Shown here piece by piece: positions 60,874 through 64,000 of a DNA stretch of 64,000 nucleotides. The notes under the pieces are model-generated. The model was not told the origin of the DNA and made no database searches. It saw only the letters and a program-made list of their open reading frames with translations. Both the position numbers and the translations under genes were made by a program. Origin of the DNA: Vibrio sp. VB16 (GTDB lineage Bacteria > Pseudomonadota > Gammaproteobacteria > Enterobacterales > Vibrionaceae); NCBI RefSeq assembly GCF_015594925.2, contig NZ_CP087590.1, forward strand, positions 3,224,001-3,288,000. Reading direction: 5' to 3'. How positions within the stretch are numbered: position 1 is the first letter of the stretch; every line of letters begins with the position of its first letter.

Positions 60874-62514
60874 TTACTCCGAGTCGGGAAACCACTCCTG
60901 CAAAAGATCACGAGAACGTTCTACTTCCTGCTGCCATGTATGTACACCAACAACGGTTGGTTTCAGTAAAATAACTAGCTCTGTTTTTTCGGTATATTCA
61001 GATGTATTTCTAAACAAGTGACCTAACCCAGGAATATCGCCTAACAACGGCACTTTTGATACCCTGTCGAAGGTATTCGATTTCATCAAACCACCTATCA
61101 CGACAACATCACCGTCGCGCGCTCTGATGATTGAGTCGGACTCTCTAATCGATGAGCGTGCCATCGGGGCATCGTTAAGAAATTCATAGGTTTTCTCTTC
61201 TACATCAATGACGGCAGGATGAACATGCAACATAACGTTTCCTTTTCCGTCGATCTGAGGTGTCACATCTAGAGATATCCCTGAGAAAAATGGCGTTAAC
61301 TCATACTCCGTTGTTGGGGTACTTGTATCTCCGACTTCGATATAATCTATTGTGACCCCAGTTACAAAGTACTCGTCTACTCCAACTTTGATTACGGCCT
61401 TCTGGTTGTTAGCTGCTGTTACGCGCGGGCTCGAAAGCACGTTAAGATCGCCCTGCGTTGACATGAAACTCAACACCGCCTCAAAATTTCCATCCGAAAT
61501 AGTGACATTGGTTTGGCCACCTAGAAGTTCGCCTATCGTATCTTGTCCCGGTAATATGGTGGAAACAGCCGTTCTGGCAATATCAACTGAACCGCTGCCT
61601 ATAGACGCACCAATATTTGACCAGTTGATACCTTGTTGGTAACCATCGCTGAGTGTCACTTCTAATATCTTGGCTTCTAAAATGACTTGTCGTTGCAATC
61701 TCTCGTGAGAGATACTCAAAAACTGCTTAATATCCCGAATTTCACTAGGTTGAGCTCTAACTGTTAAGACGCCGGCTTGCGGGTTTACGGTCACACTTCT
61801 TCCGTCTTCAGAGCCAATTAGGCTCTCTACGGTGCTTTGAAGCTGAGACCAAAAGTCACTTTCACTTGTGGTTTCAATGGTTGTTCCGCCGGTATTACTG
61901 CTTGAGCTAGAATTGGAATTGGAATTGGAATTCGATGAGCTGTTCGAATTTGACGAGTTCGAATTAGAATTACTATCGCTATTATCGTCATCATCTTCTG
62001 TAGAGACGGTACTGGTCGTAATACTGGTTAATGAGCGGCCATTCCTTTTTAGTTGCAGATAATCAACAGGTAGGGTTTCTGTACGCATCCCGGCAGGGTA
62101 AACCTGTATGATTTTCCCTGTTTTAATGATGTCATAACCGTACATATCTCTTGCAACATTAAGTACCTCATCTAAGGTTACGTCTGATAAATTAACCGTC
62201 ATTCGACCAGAAACATTAGGATGAATCACAGCGCTATATTCCGTACCATTAATGATGCTGGCAAAAAATGTTTTGGCCTCAACACCATCAGCCTGAACTC
62301 TGAATCGTTTTAAAGAGGTGAAAGCGACGCCTGTATTATTATCGAGTTCCGGCATCAAATCTGCTTGAACCGAAGCTGGCAACTCATCAAGACTTCGATT
62401 ATTTGCATTATTTGCAGCTTCATTAAGTTCTTGCTTTATTTCAACAGGATCCCGGTGCCCCATTGAACATCCCACCAATGACGCAATTAAAATTCCAACG
62501 ACAACTTTACGCAT
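60874..62514 (-). CDS. mshL: MSHA pilus outer-membrane secretin MshL
   Basis: A 546-residue lipoprotein secretin. The signal peptide ends with lipobox LVGC, so Cys16 is lipidated. An N-terminal STN/N0 domain is followed by a low-complexity Ser/Asn linker (about residues 180-212), then secretin domains with VIGGLMKS and VPLLGDIPGLGHLF. It forms the outer-membrane exit channel for the pilus. The linker is encoded by short repeats (61911-61933). ATG at 62514 is preferred; a start four codons upstream is possible. Confidence 0.95.
   Translation of the reverse strand: MRKVVVGILIASLVGCSMGHRDPVEIKQELNEAANNANNRSLDELPASVQADLMPELDNNTGVAFTSLKRFRVQADGVEAKTFFASIINGTEYSAVIHPNVSGRMTVNLSDVTLDEVLNVARDMYGYDIIKTGKIIQVYPAGMRTETLPVDYLQLKRNGRSLTSITTSTVSTEDDDDNSDSNSNSNSSNSNSSSNSNSNSNSSSSSNTGGTTIETTSESDFWSQLQSTVESLIGSEDGRSVTVNPQAGVLTVRAQPSEIRDIKQFLSISHERLQRQVILEAKILEVTLSDGYQQGINWSNIGASIGSGSVDIARTAVSTILPGQDTIGELLGGQTNVTISDGNFEAVLSFMSTQGDLNVLSSPRVTAANNQKAVIKVGVDEYFVTGVTIDYIEVGDTSTPTTEYELTPFFSGISLDVTPQIDGKGNVMLHVHPAVIDVEEKTYEFLNDAPMARSSIRESDSIIRARDGDVVVIGGLMKSNTFDRVSKVPLLGDIPGLGHLFRNTSEYTEKTELVILLKPTVVGVHTWQQEVERSRDLLQEWFPDSE
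61911..61933 (-). repeat. Hexanucleotide tandem repeat inside mshL
   Basis: AATTGG is repeated nearly four times in tandem, followed by similar degenerate units to about 61980. They encode Ser-Asn pairs in the MshL linker. The 6-bp unit keeps the reading frame when copy number changes. Confidence 0.75.
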
Positions 62515-62535
62515 AATAAGTATCAAACCTTAGTT

Positions 62536-62874
62536 TTAATTCTTTATATCTAATTTAAACAGAGCCAAATGATGCACAACATTTCCTCGCACTACTGTTA
62601 CTTCTTTCTGTGTGATCTTTTTTACTTTGTAACCACTAATGAGATCATCCACATTGGCTAACTTATCATCCAGTACCGCATAGCAATTCGATTCCTCTCT
62701 GCACACAATACTTTGCAGGGTAGGCACCGGATATGTTTTTTTTACTTTTTTGCTAACAGCCGTCTTAGGTGCGATCCAATTTAGAGGGGCTGTTGGGTCT
62801 TGAGCTGCCATCGTTTTCAATGCAACAAAAATCAGGCACAATCCCACCAAAATCATTCGACAATTAACCACCAA
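62536..62874 (-). CDS. mshK: MSHA biogenesis protein MshK
   Basis: A 112-residue protein with an N-terminal hydrophobic/signal segment (residues about 5-23) and QDPTAPLNW, a motif shared with small GspC/PilP-like pilus proteins. Two Cys (SIVCREESNCYAVL) may pair. It overlaps mshJ by 11 bp and lies 21 bp before mshL, suggesting a role with the secretin. Confidence 0.88.
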   Translation of the reverse strand: MVVNCRMILVGLCLIFVALKTMAAQDPTAPLNWIAPKTAVSKKVKKTYPVPTLQSIVCREESNCYAVLDDKLANVDDLISGYKVKKITQKEVTVVRGNVVHHLALFKLDIKN

Positions 62875-63505
62875 TGAACTCCTGTCTTGTTCCTAAGGTG
62901 TATACCACCAGCACCAATTTTGCTTTAGGGTATGCATCAACTTCATACTCAAAACTGCGCCAAAAATATCTCACCTTCATCGACTCTAATGTTGCAAGAT
63001 AGGCTTTAATATCAAAATACTTTCCAGTCAATTCTAACCTAACGGGATGTATAAAATAGCCAGCATGTTCGTTGGCGTCCGATAAAATCGCCTCTGCGGG
63101 AAGAGACTGAAGCGAGATAAGTTTTAGCGTCACACTATTATCTAGCACTGTTTCGAGTACTTCAGCCATATCAGACGGTGAGAGCAATCCACCTACAAAT
63201 TCAGCCAATTCAAATGAAAGATCCTGACTTTCATCAGATAACCGTATTAATTGTATATCCAATTCGACATTAGGATCAGTGAGTAATTGCTCTTTAAGCC
63301 CAGCTATTTCTGTTTCAAATTTAGTAATCTGTATTGATTCAGCCTTGCTTTGCTTTTTCTTTGCTGTACTTAGATTTTGAATAGGATCGATTAATAGAGT
63401 GAGTAGGATAAAAAATAGCGCGACTAAACCGCCACCTGAAATTAACCATTTTTCTCGCTGAGATAATAGTGCAAACTTTTCTGACAGCTGATTCCATCTC
63501 TGCAT
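62864..63505 (-). CDS. mshJ: MSHA biogenesis protein MshJ
   Basis: A 213-residue PilO/GspM-like bitopic protein: short cytoplasmic N-terminus, one transmembrane helix (about residues 21-40, EKWLISGGGLVALFFILLTL), a coiled coil (about 45-90) and a periplasmic ferredoxin-like domain. It overlaps mshI by one base. Confidence 0.9.
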   Translation of the reverse strand: MQRWNQLSEKFALLSQREKWLISGGGLVALFFILLTLLIDPIQNLSTAKKKQSKAESIQITKFETEIAGLKEQLLTDPNVELDIQLIRLSDESQDLSFELAEFVGGLLSPSDMAEVLETVLDNSVTLKLISLQSLPAEAILSDANEHAGYFIHPVRLELTGKYFDIKAYLATLESMKVRYFWRSFEYEVDAYPKAKLVLVVYTLGTRQEFIGG

Positions 63506-63999
63506 TATTCTTCTCCTACAGAAAGAGAATTTTTTGATTCAACTTGAGTCACCAGTTCAAACGTAACGATGTCCTCTTCGTTTCGGCCGATATTCAGACT
63601 TTCAAAGGTTCTTCCTACCAAGTTAAGTTCCGTTTTAAATTGCTTAACCCATTTAGGAACACTACTTGGCGTCCTTGCTACTCCTTTAAGATTAAGTATT
63701 TTCTCATTCAATTCGATATGAGATATCGAGATATCATCTCGGCCCAATTCAGACAGTGACGCCATGACACCGGAATACCCTTCTTTCAGAGAGTCATCAA
63801 ATTGATTAATCGCTTTAAGCGTCGCTTTTTTCGCATCAATATCGACGGTTAACCTATCAATCGCTTTAAGCTTCGCTGGGTTAGGTTTATGATTCGCGGC
63901 TTGATAGCTAAGCGTTTCAAACTCATCCGCTAATCGTTCTTTGTTCCTTGTCTTTACCGTCAACTCTTGATCTATCCCAGCGATTTCATAGTTCATATA
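63505..63999 (-). CDS. MSHA biogenesis protein MshI, PilN-like (truncated by window edge)
   Basis: The C-terminal part of a PilN-like protein: a coiled coil (residues about 10-75 of the visible part) followed by a ferredoxin-like domain. The frame is open at the window edge; the visible ATG at 63996 lies in the coiled coil, and the expected transmembrane helix is missing, so the true start is outside. In V. cholerae two mshI-type genes occur; this one directly precedes mshJ. Confidence 0.85.
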   Translation of the reverse strand, partial: YMNYEIAGIDQELTVKTRNKERLADEFETLSYQAANHKPNPAKLKAIDRLTVDIDAKKATLKAINQFDDSLKEGYSGVMASLSELGRDDISISHIELNEKILNLKGVARTPSSVPKWVKQFKTELNLVGRTFESLNIGRNEEDIVTFELVTQVESKNSLSVGEE

Positions 64000-64000
64000 G

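Overview
This window is chromosomal DNA of a gamma-proteobacterium, almost certainly a Vibrio or close relative. The evidence is a complete-looking MSHA type IV pilus locus, housekeeping order typical of vibrios (pepA-holC-valS; rraB; argF-pyrBI; murA-ibaG-mla; kdsDC-lptCAB-rpoN-hpf-ptsN-rapZ-ptsO; tldD-yhdP-rng-maf-mreDCB-msh) and moderate AT richness. Almost every gene can be named. There is no prophage, insertion sequence, CRISPR array, tRNA or rRNA gene in view.

Layout. 1-4.3 kb: 3' part of pepA, then holC and valS, with an unusually well-folded inverted-repeat element before valS. 4.3-9.4 kb: an accessory block with a small duplicated DUF2061 membrane protein behind a Fur-like box, a MarR-GNAT fusion under a long palindrome, an orphan glycoside-hydrolase-2 sugar-binding domain, a chemoreceptor with its own 18-bp palindrome, and rraB. 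9.4-20.3 kb: a carbamoyl-phosphate/arginine neighbourhood. It holds two intact arginine deiminases, a YfcC-type antiporter, carbamate kinase, ornithine carbamoyltransferase, pyrBI behind a classical pyrimidine attenuator with leader peptide, a second ArgR-type regulator with an altered ligand-binding motif, and ridA. 20.3-25.7 kb, minus strand: plsC, then murA-ibaG-mlaBCDEF. 26-35.3 kb, plus strand: yrbG-kdsD-kdsC-lptC-lptA-lptB-rpoN-hpf-ptsN-rapZ-ptsO, then mgtE. 35.4-48.2 kb: pmbA and tldD with yjgA (darP) between them, a nitrilase, yhdP, rng, maf, mreDCB. 48.4-64 kb: the MSHA locus from mshQ back to a truncated mshI, all on the minus strand.

How the genes work together. The arc genes take up arginine, deiminate it and phosphorolyse citrulline to ornithine plus carbamoyl phosphate, which carbamate kinase turns into ATP. 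The next transcription unit, pyrBI, consumes carbamoyl phosphate for pyrimidines, so genes making and spending the same labile intermediate are side by side. The mla, lpt/kds, murA, mre and yhdP groups together cover envelope lipid asymmetry, LPS synthesis and export, peptidoglycan and cell shape. The msh genes build a c-di-GMP-responsive surface-attachment pilus.

The most unusual items are the valS leader structure, the twin deiminases separated by long AT-rich regulatory spacers, the ArgR paralogue with Asn in place of one of the two ligand-contacting Asp, the palindromic operators upstream of the accessory genes, and a hexanucleotide repeat inside mshL. No wholly unknown multi-gene system is evident. 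All motif and structure calls were made by eye.
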